From: Rhodococcoides kyotonense
GTDB taxonomy: Bacteria; Actinomycetota; Actinomycetes; Mycobacteriales; Mycobacteriaceae
Assembly (NCBI RefSeq): GCF_001645385.1
Contig: NZ_LVHI01000011.1
Coordinates: 38,717 to 102,716 of the forward strand
DNA length: 64,000 nt
Reading direction: 5' to 3'
The position numbers were made by a program, and so were the translations under genes. Shown here piece by piece: positions 8,681 to 19,471 of the stretch. The notes under the pieces were generated by a model. The model was not told the DNA's origin, did no database searches, and saw only the letters and a program-made list of their open reading frames with translations. Positions within the stretch are counted from its first letter, which is position 1; each line of letters opens with the position of its first letter.

Positions 8681-9346
8681 ATGACTGATCGACGAGTAGT
8701 GATTGCCGGAGGACACGGAAAAATCGCTCAGCAGTTGACCGAAGTGCTGACTGCGCAGGGCGATCGGGCGGTGGCGTTGATCCGAAATCCCGACCACAGC
8801 AACGCCGTCGCGGCCTTGGGCGCGTTGCCCGAGGTCATCGATCTCGAACAGGCATCAGTCGACGATGTCGCCGCACTGTTGCACGACGCCGACGCGGCCG
8901 TCTTCGCCGCGGGCGCGGGAGCGTCGGGAGGCGTCGAACGCAAGGACACCGTCGACCGGGCGGGCTCGGTGTTGCTGGCCGATGCGGCCGAGAAGGCAGG
9001 CGTGAAGCGGTTCGTCCAGGTCAGCTCGTTCGGTGCGGGCGAACCCGTCGCCGACGACGCCGAGGACACGTGGAAGGCCTACATTGCGGCCAAAACCGTG
9101 GCCGAAGAGGACTTGAAAGCGCGAACGAAGCTGGACTGGACCATCGTCCGACCGGGCGGATTGACCGACGACGACCCGACGGGGCACGTCACGCTGTCGA
9201 AACCACCGCTGGAGCGCGGAACCGTGCCGCGTGCCGACGTCGCGCACGTCATCGCCCTGATGCTCGAAACGCCGTCGACGATCGGGAAGACCGTGATGTT
9301 GACGTCGGGGGACACCCCGGTCGAGGACGCAGTCAAGGGCGTGTAG
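8681..9346 (+). CDS. NAD(P)-binding atypical SDR (NAD(P)H-binding family)
   Basis: A 221-residue Rossmann protein. VIAGGHGKIAQQL is a glycine-rich dinucleotide loop, VQVSSFGAG follows strand 5, and DWTIVRPGGLTDD is the family signature of YtfG/NmrA-like atypical SDRs. It lacks a full YxxxK catalytic pair in the usual context, having AYIAAKTVAEEDL instead. It may be a redox sensor or a quinone/nucleoside-diphosphate-sugar-type reductase. It heads a same-strand series with a GntR regulator 18 bp downstream, which suggests cotranscription. Confidence 0.82.
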   Translation: MTDRRVVIAGGHGKIAQQLTEVLTAQGDRAVALIRNPDHSNAVAALGALPEVIDLEQASVDDVAALLHDADAAVFAAGAGASGGVERKDTVDRAGSVLLADAAEKAGVKRFVQVSSFGAGEPVADDAEDTWKAYIAAKTVAEEDLKARTKLDWTIVRPGGLTDDDPTGHVTLSKPPLERGTVPRADVAHVIALMLETPSTIGKTVMLTSGDTPVEDAVKGV

Positions 9347-9364
9347 CCGGCGTAGGTTCTCCGT

Positions 9365-9724
9365 ATGCACGTGCGTATCGACCCGGCGTCGAAGACCCCG
9401 CTGTACGAACAACTTCGCGCCGGGATCCTCGACCAGGTGCGTAGCGGAGAACTGATCGCGGAGACCAAGATTCCGACGGTGCGCGGTCTCGCCGAGGAAT
9501 TGCAGATCGCGCCGCACACCGTTGCGAAGGCGTACAAGGAACTCGAAGCCCAGGGCGTCATCGAAGCACGCGGTCGGCTCGGAACCTTCATCGCGTCGGG
9601 TGGTGACCCCACCGAGGACAACGCCGCACGCGCAGCCGTCGCGTACGTGGCGGAGTTGCGCGCGTTGGGAATGGACGACGATCGCATCAGAGAACTCGTC
9701 GACACAGCACTCCGTCGAGGTTGA
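9365..9724 (+). CDS. GntR-family regulator, YtrA subfamily
   Basis: A 119-residue protein with the winged helix-turn-helix of GntR proteins over residues 5-75 (PLYEQLRAGILDQV; PTVRGLAEELQIAPHTVAKA; LEAQGVIEARGRLGTF). The short C-terminal helix pair of about 40 residues lacks a FadR or UTRA ligand domain, which places it in the YtrA group. YtrA regulators normally control adjacent ABC transporters; none is adjacent here. It follows the NAD(P)-binding protein by 18 bp, so it probably regulates this small operon. Confidence 0.88.
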   Translation: MHVRIDPASKTPLYEQLRAGILDQVRSGELIAETKIPTVRGLAEELQIAPHTVAKAYKELEAQGVIEARGRLGTFIASGGDPTEDNAARAAVAYVAELRALGMDDDRIRELVDTALRRG

Positions 9725-9784
9725 CGCTTCAACAACGATGTGCCAGGGTGGTCGGGTCCCGTTGCCGTGCCCGAAGGAATTCTC

Positions 9785-10216
9785 ATGAACTCGACCATCT
9801 TCCGCGACTTCGCCACCCTGGTTGCCCGGATCGGCCTGGGCATCGTCTTCATCGCCCACGGTTGGCAGAAGCTCAACACCAACGGTCTCGACGCCACCAA
9901 AGCCGGATTCGAAGGAATGGGCGTACCGCTACCTGCCGTGTCCGCCTACTTCGCGACGTTCGTCGAGCTGGTCGGCGGCATCGCGCTTCTGCTCGGCATC
10001 TTCACCCCGATCGTCGGCATCCTGCTGTTCCTCGACATGGTCGGTGCGTTCGCGTTCGTGCACTACGACCTCGGAGTCTTCGTGTCCGAGGGTGGCTACG
10101 AACTCGTCGTCGCGCTGGGCGTCGGCTCGCTGTTGCTCGCGGCTGTCGGTGCCGGACGCTTCAGCCTCGACGGTGTCTTCGGCGGTAAGACGAGCTTCTC
10201 GAAAGCTCGCGCATAA
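9785..10216 (+). CDS. DoxX-family membrane protein
   Basis: A 143-residue protein with four membrane helices: LVARIGLGIVFIAHGWQKL, FVELVGGIALLLGIFTPIVG, LLFLDMVGAFAFVHY and LVVALGVGSLLLAAVGAG. HGWQKL at the end of helix 1 is the DoxX signature. ATG 9785 is chosen because it follows GAAGGA at a good distance. Family members in mycobacteria take part in membrane-linked thiol/redox complexes. Its exact role here is unknown. Confidence 0.9.
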   Translation: MNSTIFRDFATLVARIGLGIVFIAHGWQKLNTNGLDATKAGFEGMGVPLPAVSAYFATFVELVGGIALLLGIFTPIVGILLFLDMVGAFAFVHYDLGVFVSEGGYELVVALGVGSLLLAAVGAGRFSLDGVFGGKTSFSKARA

Positions 10217-10243
10217 CGCTTGCGGCACAGGCGCTTTGCACCC

Positions 10244-10283
10244 GTGCGCGCGAATGTACAGCCCGCTCTACATTCGCGCGCAC
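10244..10283. repeat. 40-bp hairpin element, copy B
   Basis: The left arm GTGCGCGCGAATGTACAG pairs with a right arm of reverse complement GTGCGCGCGAATGTAGAG, 17 of 18, with loop CCCG. It lies between the convergent DoxX and PMT genes, 27 bp and 8 bp from their stops. Compared with copy A the outer pairs differ in both arms (positions 4 and 6), keeping pairing intact. Confidence 0.9.
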
Positions 10284-10291
10284 GTGGCGCG

Positions 10292-11827
10292 CTAGCGCCA
10301 ACTGGGCAGCCACAACTGCCGCTGCCACATCTCGGGCGTGATGGGCATGGCCGTCAGGATGGGCCACAACCAGATGAAGTTCGCGATGACGAGGCCGACG
10401 TAGAGGCACACCAACAGCAGTCCGGTGCCTCTCCGTTCGGCCGAGGCACGCGCCGATCCGATGATCTGCCCGAGTATCAGCGCGAAGCCCATCACCATGA
10501 ACGGCGCGAGGGCGACGGCGTAGAAGTAATACATCTGACGATCGAGCGTCAGGAACCACGGCAGAAAACCCGCGGCGTAACCGGTGAGCACGACGGCGAA
10601 GCGCCAGTCGCGTCGCACGAACACCATCCACATGCACCAGAGCAGCATCGGGACGGCGAGCCACCACATGGCCGGGGTACCGATCAACATGATGGCTTTG
10701 ACGCACGACCCCGCCGAGCAGCCCTGGACGGTGTCGCCGTCGGCGAAGTAGTACAGCATGGGCCGCAGACCCATCGGCCACGTCCACGGCTTCGATTCCC
10801 ACGGGTGGTGATTGCCGGCCGAGTTCGTCAGACCGGAGTGGAAGTCCAGCACGTTGCCGCTGTAGTACCACAGTGACCGCAGCGCGCCCGGCACGAACGA
10901 GAAAGGCCCGTCCGTCCCGATCTGATTTCCGACGGCGTGACGATCGACGCCGTTCTCGCTCGCGAACCACCCTGCGTACGTGCACAAATAGACGAATACG
11001 GGGATCACGACGAGTGCGTAGAGGCCCGGACCGATGTCGCGCACGGCAGTGCCGAGCCAGGGGCGTCGAACACCGTTCGCGCGTCGGGCCGCGAGATCGA
11101 AAGCGACACACAGCAGTCCGAAGAAGGCAATGAAGTACACGCCGGACCACTTGGTGCCACATGCGAGTCCGAGCAGTATGCCCGCGCCGAACCTCCACCA
11201 CCGCACGCCGAGTCGGGGGCCGAATTCGCTTGCGTCGATGCGTCCTTCGAGCCGGGCCTTGGCCATGCGCGCGCGTACGTCGTCGCGGTCCACGACGAGA
11301 CATCCCATCGCCGCGGTGACGAAGAACGCCAGGAAGATGTCGAGCATCCCGATGCGCGACGACACGAACGTGACTCCGTCGACGATCAACAGGATTCCGG
11401 CGATCGCACCTACAAGAGTCGACCGTGCCAAGCGTCGCACCGTGCGAATCACGATCAGCACCAACAACGTTCCGAGCAGCGCGGCCGAGAAGCGCCACCC
11501 CCAGCCGTTGTAGCCGAAGATCGCCTCGCCGACCGCGATCAACTGTTTGCCGACGGGCGGGTGCACGACGAGCCCGTACGCCGGGTTGTCCTCGATTCCG
11601 CCGCCGGTGAGGACCTGCCATCCTTGCGGCGCGTAGTGCTTCTCGTCGAACACCGGAGTGCCGGCATCGGTCGGGTAGCGCAGCATCGCGAACCGTGTGA
11701 CGGCGGCGATGGCCGTGATGACCAGTGTGACCATCCAACCCCGCATGCGGTCGACGTCGCGGTAGAGATCGGCAGCCCGAGACGTCGGACCGGGACTGAC
11801 GACGTACCGCTCGGTCAACAAGGTCAC
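10292..11827 (-). CDS. pmt: Dolichyl/polyprenyl-phosphate-mannose protein mannosyltransferase (PMT)
   Basis: A 511-residue, polytopic GT39 glycosyltransferase that O-mannosylates secreted proteins at the outer face of the membrane, using polyprenyl-phosphate mannose. FDEKHYAPQGW in the first loop carries the catalytic Asp-Glu pair. About ten hydrophobic helices and the conserved C-terminal PMT four-helix domain (YFYAVALAPFMVMGFAL) follow. The GTG at 11827 is chosen over an upstream frame extension because it leaves a 44-bp gap to the divergent rsmI; this neighbour pair is conserved in mycobacteria (Rv1002c/Rv1003). Confidence 0.95.
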   Translation of the reverse strand: MTLLTERYVVSPGPTSRAADLYRDVDRMRGWMVTLVITAIAAVTRFAMLRYPTDAGTPVFDEKHYAPQGWQVLTGGGIEDNPAYGLVVHPPVGKQLIAVGEAIFGYNGWGWRFSAALLGTLLVLIVIRTVRRLARSTLVGAIAGILLIVDGVTFVSSRIGMLDIFLAFFVTAAMGCLVVDRDDVRARMAKARLEGRIDASEFGPRLGVRWWRFGAGILLGLACGTKWSGVYFIAFFGLLCVAFDLAARRANGVRRPWLGTAVRDIGPGLYALVVIPVFVYLCTYAGWFASENGVDRHAVGNQIGTDGPFSFVPGALRSLWYYSGNVLDFHSGLTNSAGNHHPWESKPWTWPMGLRPMLYYFADGDTVQGCSAGSCVKAIMLIGTPAMWWLAVPMLLWCMWMVFVRRDWRFAVVLTGYAAGFLPWFLTLDRQMYYFYAVALAPFMVMGFALILGQIIGSARASAERRGTGLLLVCLYVGLVIANFIWLWPILTAMPITPEMWQRQLWLPSWR

Positions 11828-11871
11828 ATGCCGATGGTAGGCGGCGGGCCGCGATACGGGACGATGGAGGC

Positions 11872-12708
11872 ATGCTGATCCTTGCCGCAACCCCCATGGG
11901 CGACGTCGGCGACGCGTCGCCACGACTGCGCGACGCGCTCGCGACGGCCGAGGTCGTCGCGGCCGAGGACACGCGTCGCACCAAGCAGTTGGCGTCGGCG
12001 CTCGGGGTGACGATCACCGGCAAGGTGGTCAGCTTCTACGACCAGGTCGAGTCCAACCGTCTGCCGATGCTCGTCGACGCCGTCCGCGAAGGGAAGAAAG
12101 TCCTTCTCGTCACCGATGCGGGCATGCCGTCGGTCAGCGATCCCGGCTATCGACTCGTCGCCGCGTGCGTCGAGAACGACCTGCCGGTCACGTGCCTCCC
12201 TGGCCCCTCCGCGGTGACGACGGCACTTGCGCTCTCCGGTCTGCCCGTCGAACGCTTCTGTTTCGACGGCTTCCCACCGCGCAAGCAGGGACAGCGTCGT
12301 GCGTTCTTCGAGACCCTGAAGACCGAACCGCGGGCGTGCGTGTTCTTCGAGGCGCCGCATCGTCTGGATGCGTGCCTGGCCGACGCGGTCGCCGTGCTCG
12401 GCTCCGAACGACGCGCCGCGGTCTGCCGAGAGCTCACCAAGACCTACGAAGAGGTCAAGCGTGGAACCCTCGGCGAACTCGCGACGTGGGCCGCCGACGG
12501 GGTCCGCGGCGAGATCACCGTGGTTCTCGCCGGCGCACAACGCGTCGTCGAGAACCCCGAGGACCTGATCGACGACGTCGAAGAGCTGGTCGCGTCGGGC
12601 ATGCGGCTCAAGGACGCGTGCGCCCAGCTGGCGGTGAACGGCGTCGGCAAGCGGGAACTGTACGAGGCAGTCCTCGCATCGCGGGCGGGAGTGGAGCCTG
12701 CGGAATGA
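11872..12708 (+). CDS. rsmI: 16S rRNA (cytidine-1402-2'-O)-methyltransferase
   Basis: A 278-residue tetrapyrrole-methylase-fold enzyme. LILAATPMGDVGDASPRLRD is the N-terminal family motif, followed by EDTRRTKQLAS and LVTDAGMPSVSDPG (SAM pocket). It methylates C1402 of 16S rRNA for decoding fidelity. Its C-terminus overlaps a 30-bp direct repeat that copies the last codons and the TGA stop once more downstream. Confidence 0.95.
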   Translation: MLILAATPMGDVGDASPRLRDALATAEVVAAEDTRRTKQLASALGVTITGKVVSFYDQVESNRLPMLVDAVREGKKVLLVTDAGMPSVSDPGYRLVAACVENDLPVTCLPGPSAVTTALALSGLPVERFCFDGFPPRKQGQRRAFFETLKTEPRACVFFEAPHRLDACLADAVAVLGSERRAAVCRELTKTYEEVKRGTLGELATWAADGVRGEITVVLAGAQRVVENPEDLIDDVEELVASGMRLKDACAQLAVNGVGKRELYEAVLASRAGVEPAE

Positions 12709-12752
12709 CCAGATCTACACCAGGGCGGGAGTGGAGCCTGCGGAATGACCAG
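12683..12752 (+). repeat. Tandem 30-bp direct repeat, 40-bp period, at the rsmI 3' end
   Basis: The 30 bases at 12683-12712 recur exactly at 12723-12752. The unit covers the last codons of rsmI, its stop and four bases beyond. The second copy is non-coding and runs up to the stop of the convergent SRPBCC gene (12762). It looks like a recent local duplication. The 40-bp period equals the length of the hairpin elements, but this unit does not fold into the same stem. Confidence 0.85.
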
Positions 12753-12761
12753 GACCTACGT

Positions 12762-13190
12762 CTAACCCACGACCTGCTGCCGTAGCCCCTCGGTCGCGGC
12801 TTCGAGCACCGTCTTGGTGCCCTTCTTGACGAGGAAACCGGGCACCGGGATCTTCGGGTCGACCGTCAGCGAGAACGCGACGTGCGTGCCCTTCTCGGTC
12901 GCCGTCAGCGTGTACTCGCCGTGCTGCGCCTTCTGCTGCGAGCTTTCGACGAGATCCCACGACACCTTGTCGTCCGACCAGGTGTATTCGACGACCTGAT
13001 CGTCGTTGATACCGAGGATCGACACGGCCATCTTGACGTGGTGCGGCTTCCCGTCGTCGTACCGATCCACGACCTCGATCTTCTTGTGGACCGGCGACCA
13101 CGACGGCAACCCTTCGACGTCGGCGAGAACCTCGAGCACAGCTGCGGGTTCGGCCGCGATGTCGACCTCTTTGTTTCCTGTTACTGCCAT
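12762..13190 (-). CDS. SRPBCC (START-like) family protein
   Basis: A 142-residue single-domain protein with the polyketide-cyclase/START-like helix-grip fold: N-terminal strand, VLEVLADVEGLPSWSPVHKK helix, then alternating strands and a long C-terminal helix (VLEAATEGLRQQVV). Mycobacteria and rhodococci carry many paralogues of this size that bind hydrophobic ligands. There is no catalytic signature. The start at 13190 follows the homology boundary MAVTGNKEVDI. It is 14 bp after an esterase gene on the same strand and could be cotranscribed with it. Confidence 0.85.
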   Translation of the reverse strand: MAVTGNKEVDIAAEPAAVLEVLADVEGLPSWSPVHKKIEVVDRYDDGKPHHVKMAVSILGINDDQVVEYTWSDDKVSWDLVESSQQKAQHGEYTLTATEKGTHVAFSLTVDPKIPVPGFLVKKGTKTVLEAATEGLRQQVVG

Positions 13191-13204
13191 GGTTGCAACG
13201 TTAC

Positions 13205-14230
13205 TCACGCAGTGCTCGGGGCGGCGTCGAATGCGCAGTGCGATCGCACGAACTCGCCGATCTCGATCATCGCCCGACGTGCCTCCGGCAGGAAATCGGC
13301 CGCCTGGAAGACGTGCACCTGCTCGTCCCACACCTGCAGTTCGCACTCGACGCCCGCCTCCTCGAGGCGGATGGCCATGAGTTCGGCGTCGGCGAGAACC
13401 ATTTCGGTCGAACCGACCTGGATCAATACCGGCGGAAGACCGGTCAGATCGGCGTCGACCGGCGAGATGCGAGGCCCGCGCTTGCCCTCGACGACGATCT
13501 TCGCGTCGACCCGGTCGGCCATCACCGTCAGCGCCGGAACCGCACCGGCCGGGAACACGGCACACTTCCGCGCGTTCTCGTGCTCGATCTTGCGCGTCGG
13601 GTCCATGTCGGTCAGTGGTGACATGACGAAGATGCCCGCAGGTCTGGGCAGGTTCACGGTCCGCAAAGCCAACGCGACCATGAACGCCAGATAACCGCCG
13701 GCGGAGTCACCTGCGATGAAGATCTGATCGGGCCGATAGCCGGCCGCAAGCAGGTAACGGTAGCCGTCGACGCCGTCTTCGACCGCGTGTGAGATCGGGT
13801 TTCTCGGCATCATGCGGTAGTCCACCGACAGAACCGGCGCGTCGGCGCTCTGCGAGACACGGGAGACGAGTCGGCGGTGGGTGTTCATGCCGCAACAGAC
13901 GAACGCGCCTCCGTGCAGGTAGAGCACGACGTTGTCCTCCGAGACGCCGTCGGCGGTGACCCATTCCGCCCCACAGTCGGCGAGTTCGACGCGTCGGCTC
14001 CTGGTGCCCTTGAGCTGGGGAACCAACCGTCCGGCGTAATCGATCACGTGAAACGGCCACGGAAGATGTGCCGTCCTGGCCCAGACGGACAGAAACGGAC
14101 GGACCGTGTGCTGCAGATACGCGGCGAGTGCCTTCGACGCCAGGCTTCCGCTGGGCATGTCGGCCCGGCTCGACGTGTGGGTAGCCGGGGTGAATCCCGG
14201 CCTTGGCGTAGCGGTGAGCACCGTTGTCAT
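13205..14230 (-). CDS. HSL-family alpha/beta-hydrolase esterase/lipase
   Basis: A 341-residue hydrolase. LYLHGGAFVCCGMNTHRR holds the HGG oxyanion-hole motif of the hormone-sensitive-lipase (Lip) group. FIAGDSAGGYLAF holds the nucleophile Ser. The acid is in LVLADAELMA and the His in WDEQVHVFQ. ATG 14230 has GGAGG 8 bp upstream. Relatives (LipN/LipH group) cleave short- to medium-chain esters. It is divergent from a WS/DGAT gene (131-bp gap), which suggests linked storage-lipid turnover. Confidence 0.92.
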   Translation of the reverse strand: MTTVLTATPRPGFTPATHTSSRADMPSGSLASKALAAYLQHTVRPFLSVWARTAHLPWPFHVIDYAGRLVPQLKGTRSRRVELADCGAEWVTADGVSEDNVVLYLHGGAFVCCGMNTHRRLVSRVSQSADAPVLSVDYRMMPRNPISHAVEDGVDGYRYLLAAGYRPDQIFIAGDSAGGYLAFMVALALRTVNLPRPAGIFVMSPLTDMDPTRKIEHENARKCAVFPAGAVPALTVMADRVDAKIVVEGKRGPRISPVDADLTGLPPVLIQVGSTEMVLADAELMAIRLEEAGVECELQVWDEQVHVFQAADFLPEARRAMIEIGEFVRSHCAFDAAPSTA

Positions 14231-14361
14231 GCGCTCGCCTCCGATCTGCAGTTGCGTAGGACCATCGGTAACGGACAATAACCAGAGACTTAGGTCCTTT
14301 AAACGTAGAGTCGTGTTCGACGTCACACCGTTATGCAAACTAGGTGTAAAGGTGATCGCAC

Positions 14362-15732
14362 ATGGCCCTGATGCCCGTTACCGAATCCATGTTCCTGATC
14401 GCGGAATCGCGGGAGCACCCGATGCACGTCGGGGGTCTCCAACTGTTCGTTCCCGCAGGTGAACCGCATGATCTCGCAGACGAGATCCACCGCAGGTTCA
14501 CAGGCGGTGAGGTGCACGACTTGTTCCGCAAACGGCCAGGCAGGCCAGTCGACATCGTCGGCAAACTCGCGTGGTCTCGCGAGACCGACATCGACTTCGA
14601 ATACCACGTACGACGCGTGGTTCTTCCGTCTCCCGGGAGGATTCGAGAATTGTTCCAATTCCTCTCTCTTCACCACAGTACGCCTCTTGACAGATACCGT
14701 CCGATGTGGGAGCTGCACATCGTCGAGGGGTTGGCCGACGGGAGGATCGCGCTCTACACCAAGGTGCACCACTCGCTCGTCGACGGCGTGTCCGCTCTGA
14801 AGCTGATGCTGAACACGCTGACCGAGGATCCGGACGACCGAAACGGCGTCGCGACGTGGGACCCGAGCCTGTTCGACGGCAAGCCGAAGCGTCGCAGTCC
14901 GTCGACTCTCGAACGGATCACCGGAGGTCTGTCGACGGGCCTCGGACTCGCGGGGGACATGTTCGATTTCGTCCCGGCCGCGGCGCGCATCGGACTGCGT
15001 GCGTTGCGTGACGAAGGTGCGCAGCTGCCGCTGCGCGCTCCGCGGACGATGTTCAACGTTCCGATCGGAGGTGCGAGACGATTCGCCGCCGATACGTGGT
15101 CGATCGAGCGAATGCGTTCGGTGGCAGAGGGATTGGACATCACGCTCAACGACGTGGTGCTGGCGATGTGTGCAGGCGCCCTACGTGCCTACCTGCTCGG
15201 CGAGAACGCGCTCCCCGAATCTCCTTTGATCGCAATGGTTCCCGTGTCGCTTCGCAAGCCGGGTGAGGGCGACGCGGCAGGCAACTCGGTGACGACCATT
15301 CTGTGCAATCTCGGCACGCACGAGTCGGACCCGATGACCCGATTGCAGTGCATCACCGAATCGACGACGCGCGGCAAGGACATGATGCGCGAGCTGAACA
15401 CGTTGGAGTCCTTGGCATTCGGGGCCGTGACGATGCTGCCGTTGCTGTTCGGTCCGGTTCCGGGATTCGTGCGGAGTACCCCGCCGCCGTTCAACGTCAT
15501 CATCTCCAACGTTCCGGGCTCGCCGAAGGAGCTGTACTGGAACGGAGCACGTCTCGACGGCATCTACCCGGCATCGATCGTGTGCGACGGCATGGCGCTC
15601 AACATCACCGTCGCCAGCAACGGGGATTCGCTCAACTTCGGGCTCGTCGGATGTCGTCGTAGCGTCCCGCATCTGCAGCGGATGTTGACGCATCTCGAGA
15701 CGTCACTGCAGGAGTTGGAGAAGGCGGCGTAG
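14362..15732 (+). CDS. Wax ester synthase/diacylglycerol acyltransferase (WS/DGAT)
   Basis: A 456-residue enzyme that joins acyl-CoA to diacylglycerol or fatty alcohol, making triacylglycerol or wax ester at the inner membrane and lipid bodies. The catalytic HHxxxDG is at residues 136-142 (KVHHSLVDG). PLDRYRPMWELHIVEG and the C-terminal ELYWNGARLDGIYP are the other conserved blocks. The length fits the family (450-480). It is divergent from the esterase gene. Rhodococci carry many paralogues, so the substrate preference is open. Confidence 0.95.
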   Translation: MALMPVTESMFLIAESREHPMHVGGLQLFVPAGEPHDLADEIHRRFTGGEVHDLFRKRPGRPVDIVGKLAWSRETDIDFEYHVRRVVLPSPGRIRELFQFLSLHHSTPLDRYRPMWELHIVEGLADGRIALYTKVHHSLVDGVSALKLMLNTLTEDPDDRNGVATWDPSLFDGKPKRRSPSTLERITGGLSTGLGLAGDMFDFVPAAARIGLRALRDEGAQLPLRAPRTMFNVPIGGARRFAADTWSIERMRSVAEGLDITLNDVVLAMCAGALRAYLLGENALPESPLIAMVPVSLRKPGEGDAAGNSVTTILCNLGTHESDPMTRLQCITESTTRGKDMMRELNTLESLAFGAVTMLPLLFGPVPGFVRSTPPPFNVIISNVPGSPKELYWNGARLDGIYPASIVCDGMALNITVASNGDSLNFGLVGCRRSVPHLQRMLTHLETSLQELEKAA

Positions 15733-15738
15733 CCGCAC

Positions 15739-15778
15739 GTGCGCGCGAACGTATAGCCCGCTACACATTCGCACGCAC
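15739..15778. repeat. 40-bp hairpin element, copy C
   Basis: The left arm GTGCGCGCGAACGTATAG and a right arm with reverse complement GTGCGTGCGAATGTGTAG flank loop CCCG; 15 of 18 are Watson-Crick pairs and the rest are G-T type. It sits between the convergent WS/DGAT and metG genes, 7 and 12 bp from their stops. Confidence 0.9.
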
Positions 15779-15790
15779 GGCGCGTAGTGC

Positions 15791-17335
15791 CTACTCGTAC
15801 TTCGGGAACACCGGCGACGGCGCGGGCAATGCCTCACCGGGCACGATGCGCGTCGCGATGTCGCTGAACTGGTGCGCCGGGTTACCGAGCTGTTCGAGGA
15901 TCTTCGCCGCCGAACCGGGCATCACCGGCTGCACGAGAATGCCGACGATGCGCAGTACCTCGAGCGTCACGTACAGGACGGTCGCCATGCGGGCCGGATC
16001 GGTCTTGCGCAGCACCCACGGTTCCTGCTGCGAGAAGTACCGGTTGGTCTCGCCGAGCACCGACCAGATCGCCTCTAGTGCGGAATGCAGCGCCTGGACG
16101 TCGAACTCCTTGCGGCAGATGTCCAGTAGCGCGTCGGCGCGGGCCAGCAGAGCCTCGTCGTCCGCGGTGAACTCGCCGGGCGTCGGAACCTTGCCCTCGA
16201 GATTCTTCGCGACCATGGTCAGCGACCGCTGGGCCAAGTTGCCGAGTTCGTTGGACAGGTCCGCGTTCATCCGCGTCACAATGGCCTCGGGGCTGTAGCT
16301 GCCGTCCTGGCCGTAGGACACCTCGCGTAGCAGGAAGAAGCGCAGCGGGTCCAGACCGAACTCGGCGACCAGATCGAACGGGTCGACGACGTTGCCGACC
16401 GACTTGGACATCTTCTCGCCCTTGTTGTTCAGGAAGCCGTGCACGAACACACGCTGCGGCAACTCGATACCCGCCGACATCAGGAACGCAGGCCAGAACA
16501 CGGTGTGGAACCGCGTGATGTCTTTGCCGATGATGTGCAGGCTCGCGGGCCAGAACTTTCGGAACTTCTCCGACGACGTATCGGGGTAGCCGACGCCGGT
16601 GAGGTAGTTGGTCAACGCGTCGACCCACACGTACATGACGTGGTCGGGGTCGTTCGGAACCTGGACGCCCCAGTCGAACGTCGTCCGCGAGATCGACAGA
16701 TCCTTCAGTCCGCTCTTGACGAAGTTGACGATCTCGTTGCGACGCGTCGCAGGTGCGATGAACTCCGGCTGCGTCTCGTACAGCTCCAGCAGCTTGTCCT
16801 GATAGGCCGACAGCCGGAAGAAGTAGGTGGACTCCTCCGTCCACTCGACGGGCGTCTTCGTCTCGGTGGCGACACGCGATCCGTCGTCGACGACCGTCGT
16901 CTCACCCTCGGTGTAGAAGGCCTCGTCGCGCACCGAGTACCAGCCCGCGTACGTGTCGAGATAGATGTCTCCGCGCTCGACCATCTTGGTCCAGATGGCC
17001 TTGCTCGCCTCGAGATGATCGGCGTCCGTCGTACGGATGAACCGGTCGTAGGAGATGTCGAGCGTCTTGTCCAGCTCCTGGAACACATCCGAGTTACGTG
17101 CTGCCAGGTCGCGGACGTCGATGCCTTCCTTGACTGCGGTCTGCTGCATCTTCAGGCCGTGCTCGTCCGTGCCCGTCAGGAACATGACGTCGAATCCGTC
17201 GAGGCGCTTGAAGCGCGCGATGACGTCGGTCGAGATGTACTCGTACGCATGCCCGATGTGCGGGGCACCGTTCGGGTACGCGATCGCGGTCGTGACGTAG
17301 AAGGTGGGCCGTGAGGCATCAGCTGGCGCAGTCAT
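15791..17335 (-). CDS. metG: Methionyl-tRNA synthetase
   Basis: A 514-residue class I synthetase charging tRNA-Met. [17 protein letters not shown] carries the HIGH signature near residue 25 and [16 protein letters not shown] carries KMSKS. It lacks the C-terminal EMAP-like dimerisation domain, as in mycobacterial MetRS of similar length. ATG 17335 is chosen because family homology starts at [11 protein letters not shown]. The frame happens to remain open far upstream, antisense to tatD, but this extension is not coding. It is divergent from tatD by 21 bp. Confidence 0.97.
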   Translation of the reverse strand: MTAPADASRPTFYVTTAIAYPNGAPHIGHAYEYISTDVIARFKRLDGFDVMFLTGTDEHGLKMQQTAVKEGIDVRDLAARNSDVFQELDKTLDISYDRFIRTTDADHLEASKAIWTKMVERGDIYLDTYAGWYSVRDEAFYTEGETTVVDDGSRVATETKTPVEWTEESTYFFRLSAYQDKLLELYETQPEFIAPATRRNEIVNFVKSGLKDLSISRTTFDWGVQVPNDPDHVMYVWVDALTNYLTGVGYPDTSSEKFRKFWPASLHIIGKDITRFHTVFWPAFLMSAGIELPQRVFVHGFLNNKGEKMSKSVGNVVDPFDLVAEFGLDPLRFFLLREVSYGQDGSYSPEAIVTRMNADLSNELGNLAQRSLTMVAKNLEGKVPTPGEFTADDEALLARADALLDICRKEFDVQALHSALEAIWSVLGETNRYFSQQEPWVLRKTDPARMATVLYVTLEVLRIVGILVQPVMPGSAAKILEQLGNPAHQFSDIATRIVPGEALPAPSPVFPKYE

Positions 17336-17356
17336 GGTGGCGCCTACTCTATCGGC

Positions 17357-18196
17357 GTGAGAAGAGAACGTCCCGCGCCACCTTTGCCCGAGCCGCTGCA
17401 CAGCCTCGTCGACGCGCACACACACCTCGACGCGTGCGGTGCCACCGATGCCGCGTCGACGGCCGAGATTCTCGATCGCGCCGAATCCGTCGGCGTCGGA
17501 CGCGTGGTGACCGTGGCCGACGACCTGGCTGCCGCGCGTTTCGCCGTCGACGCAGCCCAGTGGGACCCGCGGGTGTGGGCGGCCGTCGCCATTCATCCCA
17601 CCCGCGCCAACGTGCTCGACGACGCCGTGAAGGCCGAGATCGAGCGGTTGGCATCCGATCCTCGCGTCGTCGCTGTCGGGGAGACCGGCCTCGATTACTA
17701 CTGGCCGGGCAAGCTGGACGGCTGCGCGACGATCGACGAGCAGCACGACGGCTTTCGCTGGCACATCGATCTCGCGAAGCGTCTCGGCAAGCCGCTGATG
17801 ATCCACAACCGCGAGGCCGACGAGGATCTGCTGTCCGTGTTGAAGCACGAAGGCGCTCCCGAGACGGTGATCTTCCACTGCTTCTCGTCGGGACCCGAGA
17901 TCGCGCGAGCCTGCATCGACGCGGGCTACGTGCTCAGTCTGTCGGGCACCGTCAGTTTCAAGAACGCGCACGCTCTGCGTGAGGCGGCAGTGCTGATTCC
18001 CGACGACCAACTGCTCGTCGAGACCGATGCGCCGTTCCTGACGCCGCACCCGTTCCGGGGTGCGCCCAACGAGTCGTACTGCCTGCCGTACACGGCGCGG
18101 GCACTGGCGGAGATTCGTGGCCAGGATCCTGTCGAGCTGGCGTCGCACGTCACCGAGAACGCCGAGCGGGTGTATGCGCTGCGCGCCCGTGCGTGA
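17357..18196 (+). CDS. tatD: TatD-family metal-dependent deoxyribonuclease
   Basis: A 279-residue TIM-barrel hydrolase. Metal ligands are visible in [10 protein letters not shown] (HxH), [29 protein letters not shown] and [10 protein letters not shown]. TatD proteins act as 3'-5' exonucleases in DNA repair. GTG 17357 begins the frame 21 bp from metG. The TGA stop at 18194-18196 lies inside hairpin element I, and rpfB follows on the same strand. Confidence 0.95.
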   Translation: MRRERPAPPLPEPLHSLVDAHTHLDACGATDAASTAEILDRAESVGVGRVVTVADDLAAARFAVDAAQWDPRVWAAVAIHPTRANVLDDAVKAEIERLASDPRVVAVGETGLDYYWPGKLDGCATIDEQHDGFRWHIDLAKRLGKPLMIHNREADEDLLSVLKHEGAPETVIFHCFSSGPEIARACIDAGYVLSLSGTVSFKNAHALREAAVLIPDDQLLVETDAPFLTPHPFRGAPNESYCLPYTARALAEIRGQDPVELASHVTENAERVYALRARA

Positions 18197-18228
18197 ACAG
18201 TCGGACCCTGGGCCAACCAAGCGCGCAC
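18189..18228. repeat. 40-bp hairpin element, copy I
   Basis: Same 18-4-18 layout and the same GTGCG and CGCAC ends, but a divergent core: left arm GTGCGTGAACAGTCGGAC, loop CCTG, right arm reverse complement GTGCGCGCTTGGTTGGCC. Pairing is imperfect. It shares the AGTCGGAC core with copy H. It contains the tatD stop codon and lies between codirectional tatD and rpfB. Confidence 0.75.
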
Positions 18229-18270
18229 GGGTGGCGTAGCCGCACCTCGGTTGCGGGAACTCCACCTTTT

Positions 18271-19468
<1,198 letters not shown>

Positions 19469-19471
19469 CGG

